A DNA stretch of 64,000 nt from Candidatus Brocadia sp. WS118 (GTDB lineage Bacteria; Planctomycetota; Brocadiia; Brocadiales; Brocadiaceae): contig PHFX01000152.1 in NCBI GenBank assembly GCA_007618135.1, positions 62,001-126,000 of the forward strand. The letters run 5' to 3'. Below, piece by piece: positions 44,686 through 51,824 of this stretch. Position 1 is the stretch's first letter, and each line of letters opens with the position of its first letter. Under the pieces are notes generated by a model. The model was not told where the DNA came from. It did not search any database and saw nothing but the letters and a program-made list of their open reading frames with translations. The position numbers and the translations under genes are program-made.

Positions 44686-45969
44686 TTAACGGGCACTCAT
44701 GGTTATTGTTGATAACGGTCTTAAACTGGTCAGCTGAGGATTTTTCACATTCTTATGCTGAATTAACACCTTGAAGACTTCTCCCATCCCTTCGGGGTGG
44801 AAAAGATTTTTTACCTTTAATATCGTTTCAATATCGTTATGTATAGTATTTAATTTATCGAGTATACCTAATGCAATCAAATAATGGGATTGTTTTGTAA
44901 AACCCGTTACTTCTAACTGCATTAATCTTCCTGCGCTTATCAGGTTCGTAAAGTCTACATGAGCCGTAATATCTTGTTCACCCAGTCGTTCGTAGTAATC
45001 CTGGTTAACCGTATGATCATAATAACATCGCAGTGTTCCTTCCCGCATGTTTTCATGATACAACCTATCTTGTGTATCACCATAATCAATCGTTATAATA
45101 AATCCTCTGTCTAATTTTTCTGAAACGTATCTTAGCCAGTCTGCTACACCTAAATTTACCTCACATACCTGATCTTCTTTAAGAGATATTTTGTTCGTTT
45201 CAAGATAATTTTGTAAGGCCGGTACTGATACCGCGTCATCTATTTCACAAAAATTTGCCCCATTATAACCCACATAGGTCTCTTTTAAAACCTTATTTTT
45301 TACCTTTAACCGGTGTACCGGCATAGCATCAACAAATTCATTGGACAAAAAACATCCCTGAATCTTATCGAAGGAAAATCCATCCTTTGAGTAGGTATGC
45401 CACAACACCTTTCCACCCAAATCTTTCCCCTCTAACAAGAGGGGCGGGGGAGGTGTTCCTTTTTCCTCTACACAGAAAGGCGCAAGGATGTGTTGTTTGA
45501 TAGGGTAATCAAACCAATTTCTTTTTTCTGCCGTTTCTTTTGTTATGTTTGCTCTATTCAATTTAGCCGTGATGAAAGAATTAAGAAGTCTCTCTTGTTT
45601 CTCTCTTGAGTAAGGATTTGCTTCAATAATGATATAATGAAGGTTGTTATAAAATTCCGGACATTCTTCTTCAATACAGTGAATAATGTCATGACACAAC
45701 CACCCCCTGTTAGCACCCATCTCAACAACGGTAAATGGCCCTTCCCCCATAATCCTCCACATTTCTTCCAGTTGTTTTGCAATGAGCTCACCGAAAATCT
45801 TATGGACGGTTGGGCTTGTATAGTAATCACCAAATCTTCCCACCTGCTCTGCATCTGAATTATAATAACCGTATTTCGGATGATACAGTGCCATTTGCAT
45901 AAACTCGGCAAAGGTAATCTTCCCTTTTTTGTTGATTTTCTTAATTATTAAATCTTTAAGCGAATGCAT
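44686..45969 (-). CDS. MidA/NDUFAF7-like SAM-dependent methyltransferase
   Basis: A 427-residue member of the DUF185 family, arginine methyltransferases of which the mitochondrial NDUFAF7 modifies a complex I subunit. Conserved parts are MALYHPKYGYYNSD, GDYYTSPTVHKIFGELIAKQL, VVEMGANRGWL (SAM-binding motif), GCFLSNEFVDAMPVHRL, GFIITIDYGD and DITAHVDFTNLI. Between about residues 150 and 190 there is extra sequence including GTPPPPLLLEGKDLGG, encoded by a palindromic repeat that stays in frame (listed separately). No complex I genes are nearby. No ribosome binding site is obvious. Confidence 0.85.
   Translation of the reverse strand: MHSLKDLIIKKINKKGKITFAEFMQMALYHPKYGYYNSDAEQVGRFGDYYTSPTVHKIFGELIAKQLEEMWRIMGEGPFTVVEMGANRGWLCHDIIHCIEEECPEFYNNLHYIIIEANPYSREKQERLLNSFITAKLNRANITKETAEKRNWFDYPIKQHILAPFCVEEKGTPPPPLLLEGKDLGGKVLWHTYSKDGFSFDKIQGCFLSNEFVDAMPVHRLKVKNKVLKETYVGYNGANFCEIDDAVSVPALQNYLETNKISLKEDQVCEVNLGVADWLRYVSEKLDRGFIITIDYGDTQDRLYHENMREGTLRCYYDHTVNQDYYERLGEQDITAHVDFTNLISAGRLMQLEVTGFTKQSHYLIALGILDKLNTIHNDIETILKVKNLFHPEGMGEVFKVLIQHKNVKNPQLTSLRPLSTITMSAR
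45405..45456. repeat. Palindromic repeat lying in frame inside the MidA-like gene
   Basis: ACACCT at 45405-45410 pairs with AGGTGT at 45451-45456, and CCCCTC (45427-45432) pairs with GAGGGG (45439-45444) over a 6-base loop. On the coding strand it encodes GTPPPPLLLEGKDLGGKV, low-complexity sequence at a point where family members are shorter. The CCCCTC-loop-GAGGGG unit resembles the intergenic element at 8057-8124. Confidence 0.6.
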
Positions 45970-46484
45970 ACACTTTACATCTTAAGCTATTAGCTTTCAG
46001 CTTTATTTTGTGTTTTTGTGACTCGGTGGTAAATAATTCACCTAACAGCATATGAAAGCAATTATATCCAGAGAGAACCTCCTCTTCCACTTCTTTATTC
46101 ACTTGTCTTTTTAATATTACAAAAGTTAAGGATTATTGAGTGGATTTGTTCTTTGTCCAATCGAAAAATCACTATTATTCATCCAGAACCGGAAAAACTC
46201 AAGAGAGCAGCTAGGAGTGCTATCTCAAAACAATGGGATACATGGATAAAACAGCATAAGTTAATTATATGTCAAAGGAAAATAGAAGAATCCTCTTGGC
46301 AAGACATCACAAATAACCTGTTCAAAACGGGAGGATAGGGCGAGACTTAGAAAACAAAGAATTGGCTCTTTTGCAGCCGACATTGCCTCATTCAAGTTAT
46401 GCTTGGAGATTAGCCATGCCTCAATATTATCAAACTTCTTATCACCAATTCAAAAACTAAACAAGGAGAAGAAAAATGCAAGCA
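45970..46484. other. Gene-poor region with possible gene remnants
   Basis: 515 bases between two minus-strand genes. On the plus strand it holds three short protein-like frames. 46052-46114 encodes 20 residues beginning MKAIISRENLLFHF, reminiscent of the start of a sliding clamp (DnaN). 46153-46338 encodes 61 residues (HPEPEKLKRAARSAISKQW) that I cannot place. At 46475 AAGGAG plus ATG opens MQALNTINQFLKV, which runs a few codons into the epimerase region and stops. None is convincing as a working gene; decayed fragments are more likely. Confidence 0.35.
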
Positions 46485-47387
46485 TTAAACACGATTAATC
46501 AATTCCTGAAGGTAGTGCTTTACACCTTGCATGCCTGCATAATACACACCCAATGACTTGGATTGGGCGTTGTCAATCGTATGGACAGATTGCCTGGGTG
46601 TGCCGCTAATATTTGATTTGGAGGCGCAGATATCCTTTGCCATGTGGGCTACGCTCATGTTATCCACATAAAAGTCTGAGAGATTATAAATCTTCCCCGC
46701 TGCGCCTTTGTTGCCGATCGCCAAATCTATCGCCTGAGCTACGTCTTCCACCTGCACAACCTTCCCACCGCCTGAAACTTCAACATTTACTCCATGCTTG
46801 ATGTCCTTGACGATGTTATACCAGGCGGAGTGGGCCAGATGTGGATTTATCCCATAGATACCTACGGGACGAAAGATGGTCGCGTCAAAGGCCTTTGAAA
46901 TAAAATATGAGTGGCAAAATGCCTCAACCGATGCCTTATAGGCACCGTAATTGGAATCCGGCATCAAGGGGTGTAATTCATTCAGCTTGATATGGGGAAA
47001 GATATGCCCGTATACCGCACACGAACTGATAAAGATGAATTGCTTAATACCCGCTTGTTTTGCAGCATCTAATAATTCTATGCTTGCCAAGAGATTCGCC
47101 TCGACGAATCGTTTCAGGTTTTTATTCGCTGCTTCATGAAAAGAAGCCCCATTTCTTTCATAGGCCATGTGGATGACCACATCAGCGCCCTGCACAAATT
47201 TCTTCAGGGTCCCTTTATCCGTCATGTCACCTTGTACAAAGGTGATCTTTTTCTCATAATCTTTCAGATGCAAGGTGTTGCTGGTATCCCGTACAAGGGC
47301 TTGGATCAGAACATCCCTCGTAAAGAGTTTTTTTGCTATATAATGACCAAGAAAACCGGTTAAACCAGTTATGGCAATTTTCACCAT
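46485..47387 (-). CDS. NAD-dependent epimerase/dehydratase family protein
   Basis: A 300-residue extended short-chain dehydrogenase. It has the NAD motif GLTGFLGHYIAKKL, DVVIHMAY, FISSCAVYGH, the catalytic Tyr-x3-Lys in YGAYKASVEAF and FRPVGIYGINP. Such proteins act on sugar nucleotides, steroids or flavonoid-like alcohols; the substrate cannot be told. AGG-rich sequence (CGAGGAAGG) precedes the ATG. It stands alone, followed by remnants and preceded by tRNA-Glu on the other strand. Confidence 0.85.
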   Translation of the reverse strand: MVKIAITGLTGFLGHYIAKKLFTRDVLIQALVRDTSNTLHLKDYEKKITFVQGDMTDKGTLKKFVQGADVVIHMAYERNGASFHEAANKNLKRFVEANLLASIELLDAAKQAGIKQFIFISSCAVYGHIFPHIKLNELHPLMPDSNYGAYKASVEAFCHSYFISKAFDATIFRPVGIYGINPHLAHSAWYNIVKDIKHGVNVEVSGGGKVVQVEDVAQAIDLAIGNKGAAGKIYNLSDFYVDNMSVAHMAKDICASKSNISGTPRQSVHTIDNAQSKSLGVYYAGMQGVKHYLQELINRV

Positions 47388-47601
47388 ATACCTTCCTCGG
47401 TTAAAAAAACATGAAAATGCCCTGGAACAGGAAAGAGTAAGCTATAAGACAGTATTAATTTATACTTATCAGCAGTTGAAATGCAACGCTTTTCTCAAGA
47501 ATAATTAGCGATTATATTCTGAGGCTTGGGTGTAAGGTCATTTTCACCCACCAGTAGCTACAACAGGATGGACAGAGACCTTATTCCCAGATTAAATTTT
47601 A

Positions 47602-47630
47602 TTGACATCGCAAAATAAATATAGTATTTT
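47602..47630 (+). promoter_or_regulatory. Strong candidate promoter for tRNA-Glu
   Basis: TTGACA (47602-47607, perfect -35), a 17-base spacer and TATTTT (47625-47630), ending 55 bases before the tRNA. The surrounding stretch 47388-47685 holds no gene. Confidence 0.6.
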
Positions 47631-47685
47631 TTATATCGAAATTTTACGTGGGCAACGTAAATGCATTTTTCCTTGTATTTACCAG

Positions 47686-47758
47686 GCCCCCATCGTCTAG
47701 TGGCCCAGGATGCCAGGTTCTCAGCCTGGAGACAGGGGTTCAAATCCCCTTGGGGGTA
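47686..47758 (+). tRNA. tRNA-Glu (CTC)
   Basis: A 73-base cloverleaf: acceptor GCCCCCA with TGGGGGT, a D-arm beginning GTCTAGTGGCCCAGGAT, anticodon stem CCAGG/CCTGG with loop TTCTCAG (anticodon CTC at 47720-47722), and T-arm AGGGG-TTCAAAT-CCCCT. CCA is not encoded (the sequence reads ACT after the acceptor). The CTC anticodon reads GAG codons only, so a TTC tRNA-Glu should exist elsewhere. Confidence 0.95.
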
Positions 47759-47891
47759 CTTAAATAATTATCATTACATGCAAGGAAAATCATTCCTGTC
47801 ATTTTGCGGAAGGTAATTATTTTCACTCGTTTTTACAACATTCAGCGAAACCCTCATACAATACTCCCACACGAATCAAAGGAGATAAGAG

Positions 47892-48398
47892 ATGCATGCA
47901 AAGATTTGGAAAACGAAACGCATTCCCTGTAAGACTTTTTTTTTATCAATTTCAGTTATACTTTCTTTTTTGCTCCACCCGGAGGTCTTTTGTAAACCAA
48001 GAGAAGAAAGCCGCTGGAATATTCAGGGATATGCTTTGAAAAATATGGCTCCTAAAAAAAACTCGAAATCTGATGCTATAGTTATCATGGGTGCTTTTGC
48101 CAGTGTAGATGAACCTACAACAGAACTTATTCCTCTCACCTATGAATATCCAACATTCAGCAGGTTTTATGTAGGCATTGTTATCATGAATACCAGTGAC
48201 AAAGACAAGGACGTAACAGTAACCTTTGAGCTTTTCGGCATTAGGAGCGGAAAAGAAGACGCAGAGTTTACGATTCCGGGAGAAAGTACCTTTTTAGCCT
48301 ATATTGATGATACGCTTGGCAGGGCAGGATTCTATACGTATAAAATAGGCCTCAAAAACCTAGACAGTTCAAAGATAACCTTAAGGATGACAGAATAA
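47892..48398 (+). CDS. Secreted/periplasmic hypothetical protein
   Basis: 168 residues with a signal peptide (TFFLSISVILSFLLHPEVFC; the last Cys might be lipidated, but the preceding residues are not a good lipobox). The mature part is beta-rich, with an immunoglobulin-like feel around RFYVGIVIMNTSDKDKDVTVTFELFG and ESTFLAYIDDTLGRAGFYTY. AAAGGAGAT precedes the ATG. It is followed by the NapH-like gene after about 105 bases on the same strand, so the two may work together. I recognise no named family. Confidence 0.7.
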   Translation: MHAKIWKTKRIPCKTFFLSISVILSFLLHPEVFCKPREESRWNIQGYALKNMAPKKNSKSDAIVIMGAFASVDEPTTELIPLTYEYPTFSRFYVGIVIMNTSDKDKDVTVTFELFGIRSGKEDAEFTIPGESTFLAYIDDTLGRAGFYTYKIGLKNLDSSKITLRMTE

Positions 48399-48503
48399 CC
48401 TTTCTTTTGTTCTATCTCCTTTTCAAACCATCTATGCCGTTCTCTTAAGCCCACAAGATATCCTGCTTTTTTTCAAATAAATTCGTTGTGGCTCTGCTGC
48501 ATT

Positions 48504-50024
48504 ATGAACGTCAACAAGAAAAGACTTTTGGTCCTGTTTTTTATAAATATTGTAATCGTTGTTCATATCATTCTCTGGTATCAATTTGGTTGTCAAAAAA
48601 TCGGGACACTGAGTTTAAATGGTATCGTTAGCCTCTTTGGGATGGGCTTGTTAAACTCCGCAGCAGTCTTTTTTATTGTTACTATATTCATAACAGCCAT
48701 ATTGGGAAGATTATTTTGTGGTTGGGGATGCCACTTTGCTTTCTTTCAGGAGGCTGCCTTAAAGATCCTCAACAAGCTCGGAGTCTCTCCGCAGATCGTC
48801 AACTCAAAGGCAACCATTATTCAGTATGTCTTTCTGCTGAAGACACTAACCGCTATCTATGAATTCTGGCTTATCTACGGTTATCCTCAGTTCCGCATAG
48901 GTTTCGGCGATACGCAGGTAATGACGGTAGATCTTCCCAGAAGTCCACTTATAATCGCATTGTTTATCCTGTTTGATGCCTTCTTATTGATCTATCTTAT
49001 GGGGTCACGGGCATTTTGCCGGTATGTATGCCCATGGGCGCCTATGCTAGCGATTTTTGATAATCTAAGCGTTTGGCGCATTCGAAAGGTTCATGAATGC
49101 ACGGGCTGTATGAGTTGTACGCGGAGTTGCACGATGGGAATTCAAGTCCATGAAGAAATTGCTCAACACGCTGCGGTAGTAAACACAAACTGCATTCGAT
49201 GCTTTGCATGCACAAACGCATGTCAAAATGGAACGTTACGCTATCGACCGGGGTTCAATGTAATTTCAGGAGCCTATCGGTTCAGATGGCTGATTTCAGG
49301 TTCATCGGGGTATTTCTGGTATTACGACTTATTACTGGTCGCTTGCGGATTAATGGTTGCGTATTATACTCAAAAATGGCTGGGGAGTTTTCAGACATTT
49401 CTCGGCGCAGCATGGGGATTGTGTTTTGGAGTTTCCATGATAAAACTCTTAGAAAAGAGATATGTGTCCTCACCGGAAACGACCCCAAAAAAAAGAAGGC
49501 TTCTGCCTATAGGCCTCATAATCTTTTCCACTCTTGCCTGGTGTTGGGCAACCAGCACCCCTCACGACATTCGTCTTCTGCTCAGAGGAAACAGATTTCT
49601 GGAGTACCTGGAATATGATAAGGCTATTGCAACCTATCGTCAAGCACTCACTGAATATTCGTCACAAAATGAGATCCGTGCCGCCCTTGCATTAACGTAT
49701 AAAGAAAAGGGTGATTATTGCCGCGCCATAACAGAGTACAAGACCCTCATTAGCAGTAATCCGGACAACGCCAAACTGCATAATAATTTAGGGACGGTTT
49801 ATTACCGGAATGAAAATTACGATTTGGCAATCGAAGAATACAAAACGGCAATAACATTAGACGAGCACCTCGACGCAGCTTACGGCAATATGGGTTTGGT
49901 ATTTTTAAAGGAAGGAAACATCAAAGAGGCAATTCGTTTTCTCAGAAAAGTCTTTCAAAATGAAGATGAAATGGTACAATATATACTCTTAATATATAAA
50001 AATAATCAGAAACAAAATGGATAG
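48504..50024 (+). CDS. NapH/CcoG-like iron-sulfur membrane protein fused to TPR repeats
   Basis: About 506 residues. The N-terminal part has membrane helices and Cys motifs typical of the NapH/NosR-type quinol-linked ferredoxins (GRLFCGWGCHFAFFQEAA, FCRYVCPWAPM), followed by two 4Fe-4S motifs, CTGCMSCTRSC and CIRCFACTNACQNG. Two more helices come after these (about 280-350). The last 140 residues are three to four TPR repeats (AKLHNNLGTVYYRNENYDLAIEEYKTAI), a fusion not usual for this family. It probably passes electrons from quinol across the membrane to a periplasmic or cytoplasmic partner docked on the TPRs (inference). The start at 48504 (MNVNKKRLL) is preferred over the frame's ATG at 48486. 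Confidence 0.8.
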   Translation: MNVNKKRLLVLFFINIVIVVHIILWYQFGCQKIGTLSLNGIVSLFGMGLLNSAAVFFIVTIFITAILGRLFCGWGCHFAFFQEAALKILNKLGVSPQIVNSKATIIQYVFLLKTLTAIYEFWLIYGYPQFRIGFGDTQVMTVDLPRSPLIIALFILFDAFLLIYLMGSRAFCRYVCPWAPMLAIFDNLSVWRIRKVHECTGCMSCTRSCTMGIQVHEEIAQHAAVVNTNCIRCFACTNACQNGTLRYRPGFNVISGAYRFRWLISGSSGYFWYYDLLLVACGLMVAYYTQKWLGSFQTFLGAAWGLCFGVSMIKLLEKRYVSSPETTPKKRRLLPIGLIIFSTLAWCWATSTPHDIRLLLRGNRFLEYLEYDKAIATYRQALTEYSSQNEIRAALALTYKEKGDYCRAITEYKTLISSNPDNAKLHNNLGTVYYRNENYDLAIEEYKTAITLDEHLDAAYGNMGLVFLKEGNIKEAIRFLRKVFQNEDEMVQYILLIYKNNQKQNG

Positions 50025-50039
50025 AAAGGGAGGGCATAT

Positions 50040-50339
50040 ATGGCAAATCTTTATACATGCAAAACGTGTGGTTTGGTGACGGAAGAAAAAGGTCATCTTT
50101 GTAATCCAATTCCGGCAAAAAAAGTTGTCGCCTGTAAATTTTGTGGAACGATATCCAGTGATCCCCGGCATGTCTGTGCGCCCAAGCTCGTTAATTTAAA
50201 ATATATTTGCGATTCTTGTGGTCGACTTGCATCAAAACGTGAAATGCTCTGCCGGCCATCGCCTTTACCAAAACCAAAAAAGACCGTAAAAAAATCTGTA
50301 TCAAAAAAAATTAGAAAATCCAACAAATCAAAGAAATAA
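50040..50339 (+). CDS. Triple zinc-ribbon-like small protein
   Basis: 99 residues with three repeated metal-binding units: CKTCGLVTEEKGHLC, CKFCGTISSDPRHVC and CDSCGRLASKREMLC. Each has Cys-x2-Cys followed by (His)-x-Cys about nine residues later. A Lys-rich tail (KKSVSKKIRKSNKSKK) could bind nucleic acid. AAAGGGAGGG precedes the ATG. It starts 15 bases after the NapH-like gene, so it is in the same operon. It may be a metal-binding accessory or an RNA-binding protein; I cannot name it. Confidence 0.8.
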   Translation: MANLYTCKTCGLVTEEKGHLCNPIPAKKVVACKFCGTISSDPRHVCAPKLVNLKYICDSCGRLASKREMLCRPSPLPKPKKTVKKSVSKKIRKSNKSKK

Positions 50340-50436
50340 GCATAGATTTTACCAGGACGTTTAATCCAGTTTTGTATCTGCCGGAAAAGTGATTCGGCTT
50401 TTTTGGAATGAACTGATAAGATACTGTGTGTTGAAA

Positions 50437-50514
<78 letters not shown>

Positions 50515-50552
50515 TCGCTATTCTTATTACTCTCCAAAAAAGGCAATGATTC

Positions 50553-50580
50553 ATTATACGATCCTTTTATCTAAATACAA
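50553..50580 (-). promoter_or_regulatory. Candidate promoter for tRNA-Pro
   Basis: On the minus strand a perfect -10, TATAAT (50558-50553), is preceded after 16 bases by TTGTAT (50580-50575). It lies 38 bases ahead of the tRNA 5' end. Confidence 0.5.
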
Positions 50581-50728
50581 GTAAAAACATTTATCTATTG
50601 CAAATCCTCGTATGCAGTATGATAATTTAAAAATAACGAAACCCGATATGAGCATTTAAAAGAATTTAAGTTGGTAACTCTTTATATGCACTAAAGTTAG
50701 AACAGTTTCATATTTTGAGAAATTTTTC

Positions 50729-50756
50729 TTGACAGCGAATTTTATAACATTAAAAT
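50729..50756 (+). promoter_or_regulatory. Promoter driving the c-di-GMP riboswitch transcript
   Basis: TTGACA (50729-50734), a 16-base spacer and TAAAAT (50751-50756), followed by about 35 AT-rich bases and then the aptamer. It is placed where the riboswitch transcript should begin. Confidence 0.6.
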
Positions 50757-50791
50757 ATTGATATATTTAAATCTATTATAAAATAATAATT

Positions 50792-50877
50792 CATATTCAG
50801 ATAAAGGCAAACCCTGGGTAACCAGGGGACGCAAAGTAAAGGGTCTTAATAAAGACAGCCTTACTGCCGAAGATATG
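50792..50877 (+). ncRNA. Cyclic-di-GMP-I (GEMM) riboswitch aptamer
   Basis: The sequence carries the GEMM hallmarks in order: GGCAAACC, a stem CTGG-GTAA-CCAG with the GNRA tetraloop, GGGACGCAAAG, a second stem GTCTT-AATA-AAGAC, then AGCC and ACTGCCGAAG. The outer stem CATAT/ATATG closes the structure. This class binds cyclic-di-GMP. The 3' strand of the aptamer is shared with the terminator stem that follows, so ligand binding should decide between terminator and read-through. The regulated gene is the zinc-ribbon gene at 51016. Confidence 0.88.
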
Positions 50878-50910
50878 TAAGAAAAGTATCTTTGCAGTAA
50901 GGTTTTTTTA
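50859..50910 (+). terminator. Intrinsic terminator of the riboswitch expression platform
   Basis: CCTTACTGC (50859-50867) pairs exactly with GCAGTAAGG (50894-50902), with an inner AAGATA/TATCTT helix, followed by seven T. The left arm overlaps the aptamer's 3' strand, so forming the aptamer should prevent this hairpin. That predicts an ON switch: c-di-GMP allows read-through. Confidence 0.85.
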
Positions 50911-51015
50911 TTTAAGGATAGAATATAAAAATATGCATATTGGGAACAATATTATCCGCGGTTTTGTTTTTTTAAGCAGTATAAAATTACATTTCAATCT
51001 ATCCAGGAGTTCATT

Positions 51016-51285
51016 ATGAGTGTTCAACAAAAAGAAAAATCAAAACGTAAAACTCAAAGAAAGTATAACGAAAAAAACCTTTCCCTAAAAAATGTTTATA
51101 CTGATAAAGCGGAAAGGATTTGTCTCATGTGTGGCAAAAAATTTATTAGCCGGGGACCACACAACAGAAGATGTCCGAGGTGCAACCAGAAGATAGACCA
51201 GGCCGCGGAAAACACGTTTTACATGCCGACCGTGTATAACAACGATGGGAGTTCTGTGGGAGATTTTATACAAATACCTTATTAA
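51016..51285 (+). CDS. Single zinc-ribbon protein under c-di-GMP riboswitch control
   Basis: 89 residues. A basic N-terminus (KEKSKRKTQRKYNEKNL) is followed by CLMCGKKFISRGPHNRRCPRC, a Cys4 zinc-binding ribbon with an RGPHNRRC loop, and a C-terminal tail NTFYMPTVYNNDGSSVGDFIQI. There is no signal peptide. CAGGAG precedes the ATG by 8 bases. The gene is monocistronic, between the riboswitch-terminator and a strong terminator at 51315. It is probably a nucleic-acid-binding or regulatory protein; small ribbon proteins of this type are abundant but mostly unstudied. Confidence 0.85.
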   Translation: MSVQQKEKSKRKTQRKYNEKNLSLKNVYTDKAERICLMCGKKFISRGPHNRRCPRCNQKIDQAAENTFYMPTVYNNDGSSVGDFIQIPY

Positions 51286-51314
51286 GAAACAGGGGTATAC
51301 GAATATTTGCTAGA

Positions 51315-51350
51315 AGGGTTGTGTAATAAGGATTACACAACCCTTTTTTA
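51315..51350 (+). terminator. Intrinsic terminator after the zinc-ribbon gene
   Basis: A 13-base stem AGGGTTGTGTAAT / ATTACACAACCCT with loop AAGG and a six-T run. It is a textbook terminator, about 30 bases after the stop codon. Confidence 0.92.
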
Positions 51351-51419
51351 TGCCTGTATTACTGTTCTAATGTAATAACCATCAGGACAAAAGGTTTTGA
51401 TTGTAACATATTTATTCGT

Positions 51420-51776
51420 TTAGAGTCTTTTTGCTATCTCGCCTAAAAGTTTTTCTTTATTAAAAGGCTTCTCGAGGAATGAGACATTTCCCAGCGCCTG
51501 AAAACACCGGTACGTTTTTTCATCTAGTGCAGAGGCCATAATAATAGGAACCTCCCTATATCGGCTATCCTTTCTCAGCATTGCAAAAATCCTGTCACCC
51601 GTAACTCCTTCCATCAAGATATCCAGGATCACTAAATCATATTTCTTTTCTTTTGTTTTTTTAAGTCCTTCGTCTGCGTTTGAGGCAAGGGTGATGGTAA
51701 ATTGTCCCCCTTGTAGCATGTCCTTATAAAACTCCTGCATTTCCAGATCGTCTTCTATAATTAATATCTCCTTCAT
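51420..51776 (-). CDS. Single-domain response regulator
   Basis: 118 residues comprising only a receiver domain: acidic pair in IIEDDLEMQ, phosphorylated Asp in LVILDILMEG, Ser in MASALDEKTY at the switch position, and Lys in LEKPFNKEKL. There is no output domain, so it works by protein contact. AAAGGAG precedes the ATG. It is 48 bases downstream of the histidine kinase gene on the same strand and is likely its partner. Confidence 0.93.
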   Translation of the reverse strand: MKEILIIEDDLEMQEFYKDMLQGGQFTITLASNADEGLKKTKEKKYDLVILDILMEGVTGDRIFAMLRKDSRYREVPIIMASALDEKTYRCFQALGNVSFLEKPFNKEKLLGEIAKRL

Positions 51777-51824
51777 TCCTTTTCAACTCCTTTGAAAAGA
51801 TTGTACGAAGTGAAAAAAATCCCA

